Shown: positions 1 to 7,686 of the stretch, one piece after another
Numbering within the stretch: position 1 is the first letter of the stretch
Layout of the letters: each line of letters starts with the position of its first letter
Assembly: GCA_023269915.1 (NCBI GenBank)
Contig: JAGDWZ010000035.1
Span: forward strand, 1-39,198
Source: Hydrogenobaculum sp.
Lineage (GTDB): Bacteria; Aquificota; Aquificia; Aquificales; Aquificaceae
Length of the DNA stretch: 39,198 nucleotides
Direction of reading: 5' to 3'
Program-made: the position numbers and the translations under genes
The notes under the pieces: model-generated
Told to the model about the DNA's origin: nothing
The model's database searches: none
What the model saw: the letters and a program-made list of their open reading frames with translations, nothing else

Positions 1-189
1 TTTGTAACAGCTAAGGTAGCTATGACAGATATATTCTTTAACTACTATATAGATGGTGAAAATGCAAATATATCTTTAGGCGCTCAAATAGTATCTCCAA
101 ACGGAGATTTAAAAGCTGCTACTGCGAAGAACAGTAATCAACTTAAATCCTTCACAGACTGGACACTTGCTTTAAGAACAGTATTTTAA
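1..189 (+). CDS. C-terminal end of a probable outer-membrane beta-barrel protein (partial)
   Basis: The frame is open from the first base to the TAA at 187-189 and gives 62 residues, so the start lies outside the window. The visible part alternates polar and hydrophobic residues, as in beta-strands, and ends in a strand with a terminal Phe (DWTLALRTVF). A C-terminal aromatic is the usual assembly signal of Gram-negative barrel proteins read by BamA. A porin-like protein is therefore the best guess, but too little is visible to name a family. An intrinsic terminator follows at 257-279. Confidence 0.55.
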   Translation, partial: FVTAKVAMTDIFFNYYIDGENANISLGAQIVSPNGDLKAATAKNSNQLKSFTDWTLALRTVF

Positions 190-256
190 GCTTTTAATAA
201 AAATAGCATGCTTGGGAGGGAAGGTAGGAAGGAGCTTTTCATAGCTTTGTCCTTTG

Positions 257-279
257 GCGGGTTTAAAGACCCGCTTTTT
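257..279 (+). terminator. Rho-independent terminator after the left-edge gene
   Basis: A perfect 6-bp stem (GCGGGT / ACCCGC, 257-262 with 269-274) closes a 6-base loop and is followed directly by five T. It lies about 70 bases after the upstream stop codon. The T-run also reads into a TATACT hexamer 8 bases before the ogt start, so the next promoter may overlap the terminator. Confidence 0.8.
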
Positions 280-292
280 ATACTTTTTAACC

Positions 293-736
293 ATGTTTTT
301 GTATAGATATAAAAATATCACCCTTTACGTATATCTAAAAAAAGACAAGATTTTTTATATAAAGCCCTTTATATCAGAAGAAAAAGAAGATATACCAAAG
401 GATATAAAGGCTATATTTGATGAATACTTTATAAATAAAAAAGATATAGAGTGCTTTGATATGTTTTACATGCCAGAAAGATATCAAGATATTTATAAAT
501 ATCTCAAAGAAAACATAAAGTTTGGACAGGTAATAAGCTACAAGGAGCTTGGCGATAGACTGAATTTGCATCAAAGGAGTATAGCCACTGCCATGAAATC
601 AAACCCGCTTCCCATATTTATACCTTGTCATAGAGTGGTGTTTAACGGCTTTTACAAAGATAAAAATCACATAGGTGGTTATAACGCTGGTGTGGATGTA
701 AAAGCGTTTTTGTTAAGACACGAAAGCGTGTTGTAG
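293..736 (+). CDS. ogt: Methylated-DNA--protein-cysteine methyltransferase (O6-alkylguanine repair)
   Basis: This suicide repair protein moves the alkyl group from O6-alkylguanine in DNA to its own cysteine. The active-site motif IPCHRVV is present with the nucleophile near Cys112, and the helix-turn-helix segment (VISYKELGDRL, about residues 80-90) and a GGY turn after the active site are in the expected order. The 147-residue length fits an Ogt/MGMT protein with a short N-terminal domain. The frame stays open upstream to a TTG at 254, but that lies inside the terminator hairpin, so the ATG at 293 is chosen. No Shine-Dalgarno is visible. The 3' end overlaps the 3' end of the converging rsmA gene by 58 bases. 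Confidence 0.88.
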   Translation: MFLYRYKNITLYVYLKKDKIFYIKPFISEEKEDIPKDIKAIFDEYFINKKDIECFDMFYMPERYQDIYKYLKENIKFGQVISYKELGDRLNLHQRSIATAMKSNPLPIFIPCHRVVFNGFYKDKNHIGGYNAGVDVKAFLLRHESVL

Positions 737-1434
737 ATATTTTCTATATCTTCTAAAGATAGCTCTTCTGCTCTTTTAAGAGCATATCTATCTTCTATGT
801 TGAGCTTTTGTTTTAGCATCTTTCTTTTGTTTGAGAAAAGCTTTTTCAAAAATTCCATGTAATCTTTCTTTGGAAAAGAGGGAGTTTTTTCTTTTTTGTT
901 AAAAACTATCACAGAGGATGTAACCTTTGGTACAGGGTTAAAGAATCTACCTGGTACGCTAAAAGCGTAAGACACTTCAAAATATGTATTTGCATAAGCC
1001 CAAAGCCAGGATTTGTCTTTGGAGTTTGAGATAAGTCTCTCACCCACTTCTTTTTGAAGCATAAAAACCATTTTTGATATGTGTTCTTCTTGGTTTATCA
1101 TGTTTATTAGTATGTTTGCATACATGTTGTAAGGAAGGTTTCCTATGATTTTTGCTTTTTCATAGGTTGCTAAATCAAGCCTTGAAGCGTCTATATTTAT
1201 AATTTTTGCATCCTTGTATTTTTCTTCTAAAAGCCTATAAATATCTTTATCAAGCTCTACTAATATAAGCTCTTTTTTTGGCTTTTGGTATAAAAACTCT
1301 GTTAGAGCACCGAGGCCTGGTCCTATTTCTATAATTACATCATGTTCTTTTACATCTAAGAATTCTACTATAGCGTTTGCTATATTTTTTGATTTTAAGA
1401 AGTTTTGACCAAAAGATTTTTTAGGTTTTAACAT
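679..1434 (-). CDS. rsmA: 16S rRNA (adenine1518-N6/adenine1519-N6)-dimethyltransferase
   Basis: RsmA (KsgA) dimethylates two adjacent adenines in the 3' hairpin of 16S rRNA late in 30S assembly. The N-terminus (KKSFGQNFL), the SAM-binding loop IGPGLGAL near residues 37-44 and the catalytic NLPY motif near 99-102 are all present. The 251-residue length is normal. The start overlaps the end of the preceding unknown gene by 14 bases, so the two are probably translated together. The last 19 codons overlap ogt on the other strand. Confidence 0.95.
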   Translation of the reverse strand: MLKPKKSFGQNFLKSKNIANAIVEFLDVKEHDVIIEIGPGLGALTEFLYQKPKKELILVELDKDIYRLLEEKYKDAKIINIDASRLDLATYEKAKIIGNLPYNMYANILINMINQEEHISKMVFMLQKEVGERLISNSKDKSWLWAYANTYFEVSYAFSVPGRFFNPVPKVTSSVIVFNKKEKTPSFPKKDYMEFLKKLFSNKRKMLKQKLNIEDRYALKRAEELSLEDIENIYNTLSCLNKNAFTSTPAL

Positions 1435-1888
1435 TAAATATGTTGCAAAGGTATTGAAAGGGCTCTTCGAAAAGTTGATACTCTTGATGCTTTTGATATT
1501 TTAAAATGAGTTCAAGGGATTTTCTTATAAGTTCATAGGGTTTAAAGTCTTTGGAAAGTAAGTTTATAGATTGAAATCCGTTTATTGTGTGTATTACATC
1601 TTCTAAGATACCTTCCATTACCATATCAAACTTGTTTTCCTGGTAAAACATGCTTCTTTGCATATTGTTTTGGAGACTTTTAGCTAAAGCTATTATTTTT
1701 AACCATGTTTTCACCGTTTTTTCCCATTGGTCTTTGGGTAGATTTTGAAGCTCAATCGTTATATAGCTTATAAGATACTTTGCTACGTAGTCTGAGGCTG
1801 TTCTTTCGCTGATAAAGTCGTTAGACTGGTAAGTGCCTTCGTTTTTAATAAGGTCTGTTAGATCTTTTTTCACCGTTTTTGCTCTCAA
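1421..1888 (-). CDS. Conserved-looking protein of unknown function upstream of rsmA
   Basis: I do not recognise this 155-residue protein. It looks soluble and almost entirely helical, with no signal peptide, membrane segment or metal motif. Aromatic and charged residues are scattered as in a helical bundle. The frame begins with TTG at 1888, immediately after a stem-loop. An in-frame GTG at 1873 is a possible alternative start giving 150 residues, and neither has a strong Shine-Dalgarno. It lies between the HU gene and rsmA and overlaps rsmA by 14 bases, which suggests co-transcription but does not reveal a function. Confidence 0.7.
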   Translation of the reverse strand: MRAKTVKKDLTDLIKNEGTYQSNDFISERTASDYVAKYLISYITIELQNLPKDQWEKTVKTWLKIIALAKSLQNNMQRSMFYQENKFDMVMEGILEDVIHTINGFQSINLLSKDFKPYELIRKSLELILKYQKHQEYQLFEEPFQYLCNIFNVKT

Positions 1889-1890
1889 AG

Positions 1891-1914
1891 GGCGGTGCTA
1901 TTGTGAGCACCGCC
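1891..1914 (-). terminator. Strong stem-loop between the HU gene and the next gene
   Basis: A perfect 9-bp GC-rich stem (GGCGGTGCT with AGCACCGCC) encloses a 6-base loop, 13 bases after the HU stop. Reading leftward, the hairpin is followed by only three T before the next gene begins, so it may be a partial terminator or an mRNA 3'-end stabiliser. Such an element would keep HU message abundant while passing less transcription to the gene before rsmA. Confidence 0.5.
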
Positions 1915-1927
1915 ATTAATTTTTATT

Positions 1928-2197
1928 TTAGCCTAATTTCTTTAGTTCTTTAGATGGTCTCCAAACAGCGGTGGTTCTTGCTGGTATTTTTATTTCTTGG
2001 CCAGTTTTTGGATTTCTACCAGTTCTGGCTTTTCTTGTGCTAACTGTGAATGTGCCAAAACCTGGTATGGTGGTTCTTTCTTTTTTCTTTAGGCTTTCCA
2101 CCAATGCAGAAAATACAGCATTAACACATTTTTCAGCCTTTGCCTTTGTTATGTCGGCTTGCTGAGCCACATAACTAACTAATTCTGTTTTTGTCAT
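1928..2197 (-). CDS. hup: HU-family histone-like DNA-binding protein
   Basis: HU is a small dimeric nucleoid protein that bends DNA without strong sequence preference. The 89 residues match the family along their full length: the helical dimer part, the signature GFGTFTV near residues 46-52 and the DNA-clamping arm with the GRNPKTG turn. A strong Shine-Dalgarno (AAAGGAGG) lies at the usual distance before the ATG, and a near-consensus promoter lies upstream at 2230-2257, as expected for a highly expressed gene. IHF subunits have the same fold. The arm and the single copy here favour HU. Confidence 0.95.
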   Translation of the reverse strand: MTKTELVSYVAQQADITKAKAEKCVNAVFSALVESLKKKERTTIPGFGTFTVSTRKARTGRNPKTGQEIKIPARTTAVWRPSKELKKLG

Positions 2198-2229
2198 GGT
2201 AAACCTCCTTTACGTGTTTTCAAATTACT

Positions 2230-2257
2230 ATTATATCACTAAAAATCTTACTGTCAA
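2230..2257 (-). promoter_or_regulatory. Near-consensus sigma70-type promoter of the HU gene
   Basis: On the minus strand TTGACA (2252-2257) and TATAAT (2230-2235) are separated by 16 bases, both hexamers being perfect. The expected start is near 2223, leaving a leader of about 25 bases with the Shine-Dalgarno AAAGGAGG. This is the strongest promoter seen in the window. Confidence 0.88.
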
Positions 2258-2299
2258 GATATATGAAAGAAAAATAAAAAATATTTTTATAAGGGATGC

Positions 2300-3133
2300 T
2301 TATATTAGAATATCCATACTGGCGTTGAGCCATTTGGAGGAGTGTATGATAGCCCCAGAAGATATATAATCAGGTTTTGCTTTGGCATAATCTTCTATGT
2401 TTGATTTGTTTATTTCACCTGAAAGCTCTACTTTTATAGAAGCTTTTTTTCTTACAAGCTCTATAGCTTTTTTTGCATCTTCTACAGTGAAGTTGTCCAG
2501 TAATACAATATCTATATCAAGACCAAGAGCTTCTTCAAGCTGCTCAAAGTTGCTTACCTCCACTTCTATCTTGTAAGCTATAGACAGATGTTTTCTTATC
2601 TCTTTTACGGCTTTTGATATGCTACCGTATAAATTTATGTGGTTGTCTTTTATTAACACCATATCGTAAAGAGCAAACCTATGGTTAGTCCCAGCGCCGG
2701 TTCTAACGGCGTATTTTTCAAAAAATCTGTATCCGGGTGTGGTTTTCCTAGTATCAAGTAGTTTCACTCCAAAATCTTTTATCTTGTCTATCACAAATTT
2801 AGTTTCAGTGGCTATGCCAGACAAAGATTGTATGAGATTTAAAGCCACTCTTTCTCCTATAAGAAGAGCTTTTGCACTTCCGAAAAGCTCCATTATTGTA
2901 TCTTGTTTGTTTACAAAATCCCCATCTTTGGCTTTTAATACTATATCTTTAACTCCTAAAAGCTCAAAAACTCTTTTTGCAAATATAAGACCGCTTACAA
3001 CACCAGATTCTTTTACCTTTATAGTGCCTTTGGCATTTATATCATTGGGCAATGGCGAGGAGGTTATATCCTCCCAGCCGATATCCTCTTCCAAAAAGTT
3101 CTTCAACGCTTCATCTATTTTTAGCCAATTCAT
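2300..3133 (-). CDS. nadC: Nicotinate-nucleotide pyrophosphorylase (quinolinate phosphoribosyltransferase)
   Basis: NadC makes nicotinate mononucleotide from quinolinate and PRPP, releasing CO2, in de novo NAD synthesis. The 277 residues carry the family's key stretch TRKTTPG, the following RTGAGTNHR and the lysine of LIKDNH, all substrate-binding residues, plus the late VLLDNF and SGAIIHS strands of the barrel. The start is 8 bases after the stop of the cytochrome assembly gene, so the gene is probably the last of an ispH-ccsA-nadC operon. No good Shine-Dalgarno is visible. Confidence 0.95.
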   Translation of the reverse strand: MNWLKIDEALKNFLEEDIGWEDITSSPLPNDINAKGTIKVKESGVVSGLIFAKRVFELLGVKDIVLKAKDGDFVNKQDTIMELFGSAKALLIGERVALNLIQSLSGIATETKFVIDKIKDFGVKLLDTRKTTPGYRFFEKYAVRTGAGTNHRFALYDMVLIKDNHINLYGSISKAVKEIRKHLSIAYKIEVEVSNFEQLEEALGLDIDIVLLDNFTVEDAKKAIELVRKKASIKVELSGEINKSNIEDYAKAKPDYISSGAIIHSSKWLNASMDILI

Positions 3134-3141
3134 TAAAAATT

Positions 3142-4074
3142 TTAGGATTTTGCGTAGCTATGTAATCCTGGGAAGTATAAGTTTATAGCAAAGAAACATA
3201 TAAGGATTGTGATAAAACCTATTACCACCATCCAAGCCACTTTGGGACCTTTCCACCCCATCATATAGCGAGCGTGTAGGTAAGCCCCGAAGAAAAGAAG
3301 TACTATCAAAGCCCAAACTTCTTTTGGGTCCCAAGACCAATAACCACCCCAAGCTTCGTCAGCCCAAGCAGCCCCAAGTATTATAGAAGCTGTCCATATA
3401 GGAAAGACTATAGCCACAGATTTGTAGGCTATCTCGTCAAGTATATCTTCTGGTGGTAGCTTAGCCTTTATAGAAGCTGGTGAATAGTATTTTATAAGGT
3501 AAAACACCGCTGCTGCAAAAGCCACTGTAAAACCAGCATAACCTAAGAATGCTGTTAAAACATGTATATAAAGCCAATAGCTTCTTAAAGACGGCATGAG
3601 AGGCTCTATATTTGGATCGGCTTTTAGCATGGCAAAAAGATATATACCGCTTATAAAGAAGCTTACTATGCTACCCATTAGCTTGTAACCATACTTTTGC
3701 TCTATGTAAAGATAAACAACACCCACTATAAAAGACCAAAAGGTGAGCGCTTCAAAAAGATCTGTCCATGGTGGGTGGAAAAGACCCATTTTATAACTAT
3801 CCAACATTCTTGCTATCATAGCAGATAAGTTTAGCATCACGGCTAGACTCAAGCTTCCAGTGGACAACTTAGAAAAGAGATTGTTTCTTAAAATAACAAA
3901 AGCAAAATAAACAAAAAAGGATATAGTATAGGCAAAAAATGCAATTTTGTATAAGAAAAGATTGTTAAGCCCAGATAAGCCTAAAATCAAAGATATACCA
4001 ACGCCCGCCAAAGCATACCATATGTAAGATGGTATATGAAAACTTTTTGAAGATTCTAGTTTAAGTTCTCGCAT
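3142..4074 (-). CDS. ccsB: System II cytochrome c biogenesis protein (CcsA/CcsB heme handling, WWD domain)
   Basis: This integral membrane protein delivers heme to apocytochromes c outside the inner membrane. The tryptophan-rich WGGYWSWDPKEVW motif, which binds heme in the CcsA/ResC/CcmC superfamily, lies near residues 243-255. It is surrounded by about eight hydrophobic helices, and conserved His residues are present near the end. The 310-residue length fits the stand-alone subunit rather than a ResB-ResC fusion. A clear Shine-Dalgarno (AAGGAG) precedes the ATG. The partner ResB/Ccs1 protein is not in the window. Nomenclature for this subunit (CcsA or CcsB) varies. A client cytochrome c is encoded at 28576. 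Confidence 0.9.
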   Translation of the reverse strand: MRELKLESSKSFHIPSYIWYALAGVGISLILGLSGLNNLFLYKIAFFAYTISFFVYFAFVILRNNLFSKLSTGSLSLAVMLNLSAMIARMLDSYKMGLFHPPWTDLFEALTFWSFIVGVVYLYIEQKYGYKLMGSIVSFFISGIYLFAMLKADPNIEPLMPSLRSYWLYIHVLTAFLGYAGFTVAFAAAVFYLIKYYSPASIKAKLPPEDILDEIAYKSVAIVFPIWTASIILGAAWADEAWGGYWSWDPKEVWALIVLLFFGAYLHARYMMGWKGPKVAWMVVIGFITILICFFAINLYFPGLHSYAKS

Positions 4075-4107
4075 AAAAAACTCCTTGAGTTTAGGATACT
4101 TACAATT

Positions 4108-4968
4108 TTAAAGCTTTTTTGTGAAGTTTTCATGATTTTCCAAAAAGTATTTTACGTCTTCTATAATCCAATCTGGAGTTGATGCCCCTGCGCTTATACC
4201 TACAGTTTTAGCATTTTCCAACCAAGATAAATCTATCTCATCTTTGGTTTCTATGTGATAAGAGCGCTCGTTTAAAGATTTGCTTATTTCAAAAAGCCTT
4301 TTGGTGTTGCCGCTGTTTTTACCACCTATTATAATCATTACATCCACCATAGGAGCAAGTTCGTATATATCTGATTGGCGTTCCTCTGTAGCGTTGCAAA
4401 TAGTATTTACAACCTTTAATTCTTTTGCTTTTCTTAAAAGCTTTAAAACTATATTTTCAAAAAATACTTCATTTTGAGTAGTTTGAGCTACTACGCCTAT
4501 TTTATCTTCTTGTATGTCTTCCAAATCCTCAAGAGAATCTACTACTTTGTATCTGCCTTTTGCTTCTTCTAAATATCCTATAGTACCTTGTACTTCTGGA
4601 TGGTCCTTTTCGCCTATCACCACTACAAAATAGCCTTCTTTTGCAAGCGATACCACAGCCTCGTGTACTGCTTTTACATAAGGACAAGTAGCGTCTACTA
4701 CATTTGAGAAAGTGCTTCTAAGAAGTCTTTCCTTTTCTGGAGATATACCATGAGAGCGAACTATTACTGTGGCATCTTTATCTATGTTTATATCGTTTGC
4801 AGTTTTTATGCCTATATTAGATAGTCTATTAACTTCTTGAGGATTGTGAATAAGAGGTCCAAGCGTATAGACTTTTTCTTGTTGTTTGGCAGCTCTTTCT
4901 GCAAGGGTTATGGCCCTTTTTACGCCATAGCAAAAACCGGCATTTTTAGCTACTATTACTTTTGGCAT
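4108..4968 (-). CDS. ispH: 4-hydroxy-3-methylbut-2-enyl diphosphate reductase
   Basis: IspH (LytB) is the iron-sulfur enzyme that produces IPP and DMAPP at the end of the MEP isoprenoid pathway. All three cluster cysteines are visible: AGFCYGV, VDATCPYV and NTICNAT. The EKDHPEVQG and GGKNSGNTK motifs are also present. The frame extends to 5064, but family members begin a few residues before AGFCYG, so the ATG at 4968 (MPKVIVAKNAGF) is chosen, giving 286 residues. A minus-strand TATAAT at 5015-5020 could supply a leader of about 40 bases. It appears to be the first gene of the ispH-ccsB-nadC operon, with a 33-base gap to the next gene. Confidence 0.94.
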   Translation of the reverse strand: MPKVIVAKNAGFCYGVKRAITLAERAAKQQEKVYTLGPLIHNPQEVNRLSNIGIKTANDINIDKDATVIVRSHGISPEKERLLRSTFSNVVDATCPYVKAVHEAVVSLAKEGYFVVVIGEKDHPEVQGTIGYLEEAKGRYKVVDSLEDLEDIQEDKIGVVAQTTQNEVFFENIVLKLLRKAKELKVVNTICNATEERQSDIYELAPMVDVMIIIGGKNSGNTKRLFEISKSLNERSYHIETKDEIDLSWLENAKTVGISAGASTPDWIIEDVKYFLENHENFTKKL

Positions 4969-5088
4969 AAGTTTAATGGTATTTAAAAATAAAGCATTTA
5001 CAATGAAATTACTCATTATAATATATATCATTTGTTTAATATAAAAAATCAAAAAAATGTTCACTCATTGCAGATATTTGCATATATG

Positions 5089-5117
5089 TTGCATAAGAAT
5101 ATAAAAACCGTTAAAAT
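5089..5117 (+). promoter_or_regulatory. Promoter placing transcription start on the ATG of the TDT transporter
   Basis: TTGCAT (5089-5094), 17 bases, then TAAAAT (5112-5117). Only six bases separate the hexamer from the ATG at 5124, so the predicted +1 is the A of the start codon. No Shine-Dalgarno is present, so the message would be leaderless. Confidence 0.6.
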
Positions 5118-5123
5118 ATATTT

Positions 5124-6287
5124 ATGGAAGCTAAAAAAATTTATAAACCTTTTCAAGCTTTAAGCCATCCTTTGGACATAGTTAAAAATTTCACACCAAA
5201 CTGGTTTACACTGACGATGGGCACAGGTATAGTAGCCATAGACTTGCACAACTCCCCATACCACTTTCCTTATATGATACCCATAACAAAATTTATGTGG
5301 GAGCTAAATATAGTATTTTTTAGTATCATATCCATTCTTTTTATAGCAAGATGGGTATTTTTCTTTGAAGGAGCGAAAAAAATGCTTCATCACCCAGTAC
5401 AGTCCATGTTCATAGGTGCTATACCTATGGGTTTTGCAACCATAGTAAACGGTTTTATACTATTTGATGGAAATCTTCATGCTCATTTAGACTACTATCT
5501 TTGGTGGATAGACGCGGTACTAGCTATAATAAGTGGATTTTTGGTGCCATTTTATATGTTTACAACCCATGAGCATAGCTTAGACAAGATGACTGGCGTA
5601 TGGCTTTTACCAATTGTTCCGTCAGAGGTTGCAGCTGCTTCTGGTGGTTTTGTAGCTTCTCACGTTGATCAAATTCATGCTCAGTATATGATTTATACAA
5701 GCTACATACTATGGTCCTTGTCTGTCCCTCTTGCTATGAGTATATTGGTTATTTTGTTTTTTAGATTGGCAGTACATGGCTTGCCGCCGAAGGATATGGC
5801 AGTTTCCATATGGCTGGTGCTGGGACCTATTGGAACTGGTGCGTTGGCAATGTTTTTACTTGGTCAGGCTTCTTCTGGAGTGTTTTACGGTACAGAGTTT
5901 GAGCTTTTTTCAAGGATTTTCTTCAGAGTAGGTTTTATGATAGGTATGCTTTTGTGGGCTTACGGTCTATGGTGGTTTGTCATGGCTATAATGACTACGT
6001 TAAAATACCTAAAAGAAGGGTTACCCTTTAACATGGGTTGGTGGGGATTTACGTTCCCGCTTGGAGTGTTCACAGCAGCTACCATTCAAGTGTGGATTTT
6101 TACGGGATTTGAGTTTGTCAAGATACTATCAGGTATAGAAATAGTGATGTTAACTACTTTTTATACGATAGTTATGATAAGGACCATGCAAGGTGTATGG
6201 CATGGCTCGCTGTTTAGGGCTCCTTGCCTATCCACTGAGACGGGTCTGCCTATAGATAAAGATAAAATGTTAAATCCAAAAATCTAA
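5124..6287 (+). CDS. TDT-family transporter (TehA/Mae1/SSU1/SLAC1-like anion or C4-dicarboxylate transporter)
   Basis: The 387-residue protein is almost all hydrophobic, with about ten predicted membrane helices. Its opening (NFTPNWFTLTMGTGIVA) is the typical first-helix signature of the tellurite-resistance/dicarboxylate transporter family. A mid-protein VPSEVAAASGG segment and the late GWWGFTFPLGVF match the family too. Members move malate, sulfite, chloride or tellurite, and the substrate cannot be read from sequence. Sulfite export is an attractive guess for a sulfur-oxidising host but remains inference. The gene has its own promoter, faces away from ispH and is followed by the separately promoted rplS. 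Confidence 0.85.
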   Translation: MEAKKIYKPFQALSHPLDIVKNFTPNWFTLTMGTGIVAIDLHNSPYHFPYMIPITKFMWELNIVFFSIISILFIARWVFFFEGAKKMLHHPVQSMFIGAIPMGFATIVNGFILFDGNLHAHLDYYLWWIDAVLAIISGFLVPFYMFTTHEHSLDKMTGVWLLPIVPSEVAAASGGFVASHVDQIHAQYMIYTSYILWSLSVPLAMSILVILFFRLAVHGLPPKDMAVSIWLVLGPIGTGALAMFLLGQASSGVFYGTEFELFSRIFFRVGFMIGMLLWAYGLWWFVMAIMTTLKYLKEGLPFNMGWWGFTFPLGVFTAATIQVWIFTGFEFVKILSGIEIVMLTTFYTIVMIRTMQGVWHGSLFRAPCLSTETGLPIDKDKMLNPKI

Positions 6288-6291
6288 TTTA

Positions 6292-6300
6292 TGGTATAAT
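6292..6300 (+). promoter_or_regulatory. Extended -10 promoter of the rplS cluster
   Basis: TGG followed directly by a perfect TATAAT (6295-6300), with no recognisable -35. The predicted start near 6307 leaves a leader of about 28 bases containing a GGAGG Shine-Dalgarno before the rplS ATG at 6335. Confidence 0.7.
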
Positions 6301-6334
6301 ATTGGCTTAAAACGATTTTTGGAGGTCAAAAGTC

Positions 6335-6739
6335 ATGAATATTCAGGAGTTAGAGAAGCTCTATACCCCTAAGAAAGAGTATCCAAAGTTTAAAGTAGGT
6401 GATACTATAAGGGTAAATTACAAAATAAAAGAAGGTGATAAAGAGAGGATACAGGGTTTTGAGGGTATCGTGATAAGGATAAAAAACAGAGGTCTCAACA
6501 AGATGTTTACCGTAAGAAAAGAGTCTTATGGTGTGGGTATAGAAAGGACGTTTCCTTACTACAGCCCAAATATAGACAGTATAAAGCTTGTAAAATATGG
6601 TAAGGTAAGAAGAGCAAAACTATACTTCTTAAGACAGCTAAAGGGTAAAACCGCCGCTCGTAAGATTAAAGAGATTAAACCATGGGAAAAAGAGGCTCAC
6701 GAAAAGCTCAAACAAGAAACCAAATCCAAGAAATCCTAA
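6335..6739 (+). CDS. rplS: 50S ribosomal protein L19
   Basis: L19 sits at the 30S-50S interface. The 134 residues match the family from the N-terminal helix through the SH3-like barrel ([26 protein letters not shown]) to the conserved RAKLYFLR and [10 protein letters not shown] tail. The extra lysine-rich C-terminus is slightly longer than in E. coli. A strong Shine-Dalgarno (TTTGGAGGTC) and an extended -10 promoter precede it. The last 58 bases overlap the start of rnhB in another frame. Confidence 0.96.
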   Translation: MNIQELEKLYTPKKEYPKFKVGDTIRVNYKIKEGDKERIQGFEGIVIRIKNRGLNKMFTVRKESYGVGIERTFPYYSPNIDSIKLVKYGKVRRAKLYFLRQLKGKTAARKIKEIKPWEKEAHEKLKQETKSKKS

Positions 6740-7320
6740 TCTACGAAGGACAGTTTTTAAAAAGAGGGCTTACGTTGGCTTGTGTAGATGAAGCTGGTAG
6801 GGGTGCTTTAGCGGGCCCGCTACTGGTGGGAGCTATCTTTGTAGATGATATAAATGCTTTTTTTCAAAAAGAATGCTCTTTTATAAGAGGGGATTCTAAA
6901 AAGCTGAAAGAAGAAGATAGGTTTCTGGCTTTTGATACCATAAAGAAGTATTTTAAATACAGCGTAGGCATAACCACCCATCAAGAGATAGACGATATTG
7001 GTATAGTAAAAGCTACAAAACTGGCTATGAAAAGAGCTTTAGAGAACCTTAAAAATTTTGATATAGTATTATCGGACTTTATAGATTTAGAAGATTACGA
7101 TTGTATAGCGATTACGAAAGGAGATGAGAAGAGTTTTTGTATAAGGCTAGCTTCGTTGGTGGCAAAAGCCGTTAGAGACAAAATGATGATAGAGTATTCT
7201 TCTAAATATCCTTTTAGTTTTGACAAACATAAAGGTTATGGTACCAAAGAACACATAGACGAGATAAAAACATTTGGACTTTCTGATATTCATAGAAGAA
7301 GTTTTTGTTATAATATTTAG
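6682..7320 (+). CDS. rnhB: Ribonuclease HII
   Basis: RNase HII cuts the RNA strand of RNA-DNA hybrids and single ribonucleotides embedded in DNA. The catalytic start VDEAGRG, the central VLSD strand, the GDEKS...AS..AK stretch and RDKMM...YP, followed by HKGYGTKEH, are all in order. The ATG at 6682 leaves about 30 residues before the DEAGRG motif, somewhat long, and overlaps rplS by 58 bases. Later in-frame starts would fall too near the motif, so this start is kept with moderate certainty. rplS followed by rnhB is a common bacterial order, and rplT follows here after 15 bases. Confidence 0.93.
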   Translation: MGKRGSRKAQTRNQIQEILIYEGQFLKRGLTLACVDEAGRGALAGPLLVGAIFVDDINAFFQKECSFIRGDSKKLKEEDRFLAFDTIKKYFKYSVGITTHQEIDDIGIVKATKLAMKRALENLKNFDIVLSDFIDLEDYDCIAITKGDEKSFCIRLASLVAKAVRDKMMIEYSSKYPFSFDKHKGYGTKEHIDEIKTFGLSDIHRRSFCYNI

Positions 7321-7335
7321 TTTAAGGAGGTTTTT

Positions 7336-7686
7336 ATGAGAGTAAAAGGACGTTCTTCTAAAAAGTTTAGAAAAAAAGTGCTAAAGTTAGCAAAGGGCTA
7401 TAGAGGTCAGAAAAGTAGAGTTTATAGAAAAGCCAAGGAAGCCGTAATAAGGGCTTTAAAATATCAATACAGGGACAGGCGTCAACGTAAAAGACAGTTT
7501 AGAGCGCTTTGGATAGCTCGTATAAATGCAGCTTGTAGAGCAAACGGCATGACTTACAGCAAATTTATAAACGGCCTTAAAAAAGCTGGTATAAATCTAA
7601 ATAGAAAATCTCTCTCACAAATAGCCATATTAGACCCTCAGGCTTTTAAAGAGCTTATAGAAAAAGCCAAGCAGCATGTTGCCTAA
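7336..7686 (+). CDS. rplT: 50S ribosomal protein L20
   Basis: L20 binds 23S rRNA early in 50S assembly and in many bacteria represses its own operon. The 116 residues carry the very basic N-terminal helix ([11 protein letters not shown]), the [12 protein letters not shown] segment and the globular end with [13 protein letters not shown] good Shine-Dalgarno (AAGGAGG) precedes the ATG. Its usual partners infC and rpmI are absent. It lies between rnhB and pheS and overlaps pheS by 11 bases. Confidence 0.96.
   Translation: MRVKGRSSKKFRKKVLKLAKGYRGQKSRVYRKAKEAVIRALKYQYRDRRQRKRQFRALWIARINAACRANGMTYSKFINGLKKAGINLNRKSLSQIAILDPQAFKELIEKAKQHVA

Noticed and set aside
254-292. TTG-started N-terminal extension of ogt
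   Set aside because: It lies inside the terminator hairpin and adds residues not typical of the family. The ATG at 293 is preferred.
2739-3188. 149-residue rightward frame opposite nadC
   Set aside because: It lies wholly antisense to a well-conserved enzyme and its composition is that of a shadow frame.
4969-5064. 32-residue N-terminal extension of ispH
   Set aside because: The added residues are hydrophobic and AT-driven, and part of them covers a TATAAT. Family members begin just before the AGFCYG motif.
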